Positions 6,582 through 6,843 of a DNA stretch of 6,843 bases are shown here, piece by piece. Position 1 is the stretch's first letter. Each line of letters opens with the position of its first letter. The stretch comes from Desulfobulbaceae bacterium. Lineage in GTDB: Bacteria; Desulfobacterota; Desulfobulbia; Desulfobulbales; Desulfobulbaceae. A program made the translations under genes and the position numbers. A model generated the notes under the pieces. That model saw only the letters and a list, made by a program, of their open reading frames with translations, was not told the origin of the DNA and ran no database searches. Where the stretch lies: assembly GCA_027011235.1 (NCBI GenBank), contig JALVAI010000349.1, positions 1 through 6,843 on the forward strand, in the 5' to 3' direction.

Positions 6582-6843
6582 TCAATGGATGGTGGTCAAA
6601 GCGGGCAGGAACATGGGCCAAGGGAACCCCCTGGAGGCGGTATTCAACCCGAATGTGGCGGAAATCATAAAATGATCCAAATGGTATCCCGGATCAAGGG
6701 GAGTCGTTAACACCTTACTGGTTTCACCATCGGCAAAGAGGATTGTGCCTCCGAGCTTGCCACCTATATCAGGCCCCGTATCACTTGCCTGATTCAGATT
6801 TACCACAACGAGCAGAGGGCCGGATGATCCTCCTGTTCGATAC
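6582..6843 (-). CDS. C-terminus of an unrecognised, probably exported protein (partial, 5' end outside window)
   Basis: The frame is open from the window edge (first codon top at 6842) to TGA at 6582-6584, giving 86 residues. The earliest internal candidates for a start (for instance GTG at 6807) have no suitably spaced ribosome site. The sequence begins YRTGGSSGPLLVVVNLNQAS, has a beta-rich stretch (GGKLGGTILFADGETSKVL, then LDPGYHLDHFMISATFG) and ends FPWPMFLPALTTIH. That ending resembles the tail at 181-222 of the propeller frame and the tail at 1615-1659, suggesting a related class of exported proteins. No domain family is recognised. It is in the same direction as the RHS gene and 109 bases upstream of it. 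It could be a chance open frame, but composition and the shared tail favour a real gene. Confidence 0.55.
   Translation of the reverse strand, partial: YRTGGSSGPLLVVVNLNQASDTGPDIGGKLGGTILFADGETSKVLTTPLDPGYHLDHFMISATFGLNTASRGFPWPMFLPALTTIH

Overview
The window looks like accessory chromosomal DNA from a Gram-negative bacterium, most likely a Desulfobacterota (deltaproteobacterial) lineage. This is inferred from the combination of an NtrC-type sigma-54 activator C-terminus, Sec-exported YD-repeat and calcium-loop proteins, and long secreted beta-propeller proteins. No rRNA, tRNA, CRISPR array or transposase is visible, and the genus cannot be fixed from sequence alone.

Layout: positions 1-137 (+) hold the last 44 residues of a Fis-type helix-turn-helix regulator. 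Everything else reads on the minus strand and converges on it. In minus-strand order: (i) the C-terminus of an unrecognised protein (6843-6582); (ii) a short spacer with a possible promoter; (iii) a very large exported RHS/YD-repeat protein (6472-2135, about 1445 aa); (iv) after 19 bases, a small exported protein with one YD-repeat unit and two acidic calcium-type loops (2115-1612); (v) a long run of beta-propeller blades (about 1710-178) that is not open in one frame.

The most interesting part is 178-2115. The small exported protein and the propeller read as one 645-codon gene if two opposite one-base frame changes (near 1700-1715 and 1569-1577) are corrected and an in-frame TAG at 526-528 is read through. 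Downstream of the TAG the same frame stays open for 115 codons and still encodes blade-like sequence, ending at TAA 178-180. This may be a recently decayed gene, a sequence with errors, or recoding. A competing reading is that the small protein ends normally at 1612, because its tail resembles the tails of two other ORFs here (W-x-x-[FV]-L-P-[AV]-[IL]). Both readings are recorded.

Functionally, genes iii-v look like a co-transcribed cell-surface or secreted set: a filament- or shell-forming RHS protein with a variable C-terminal tip, followed by a second YD-containing, calcium-loop, propeller-type partner. Whether the RHS tip is a toxin, and whether anything here gives immunity, cannot be told from the sequence.
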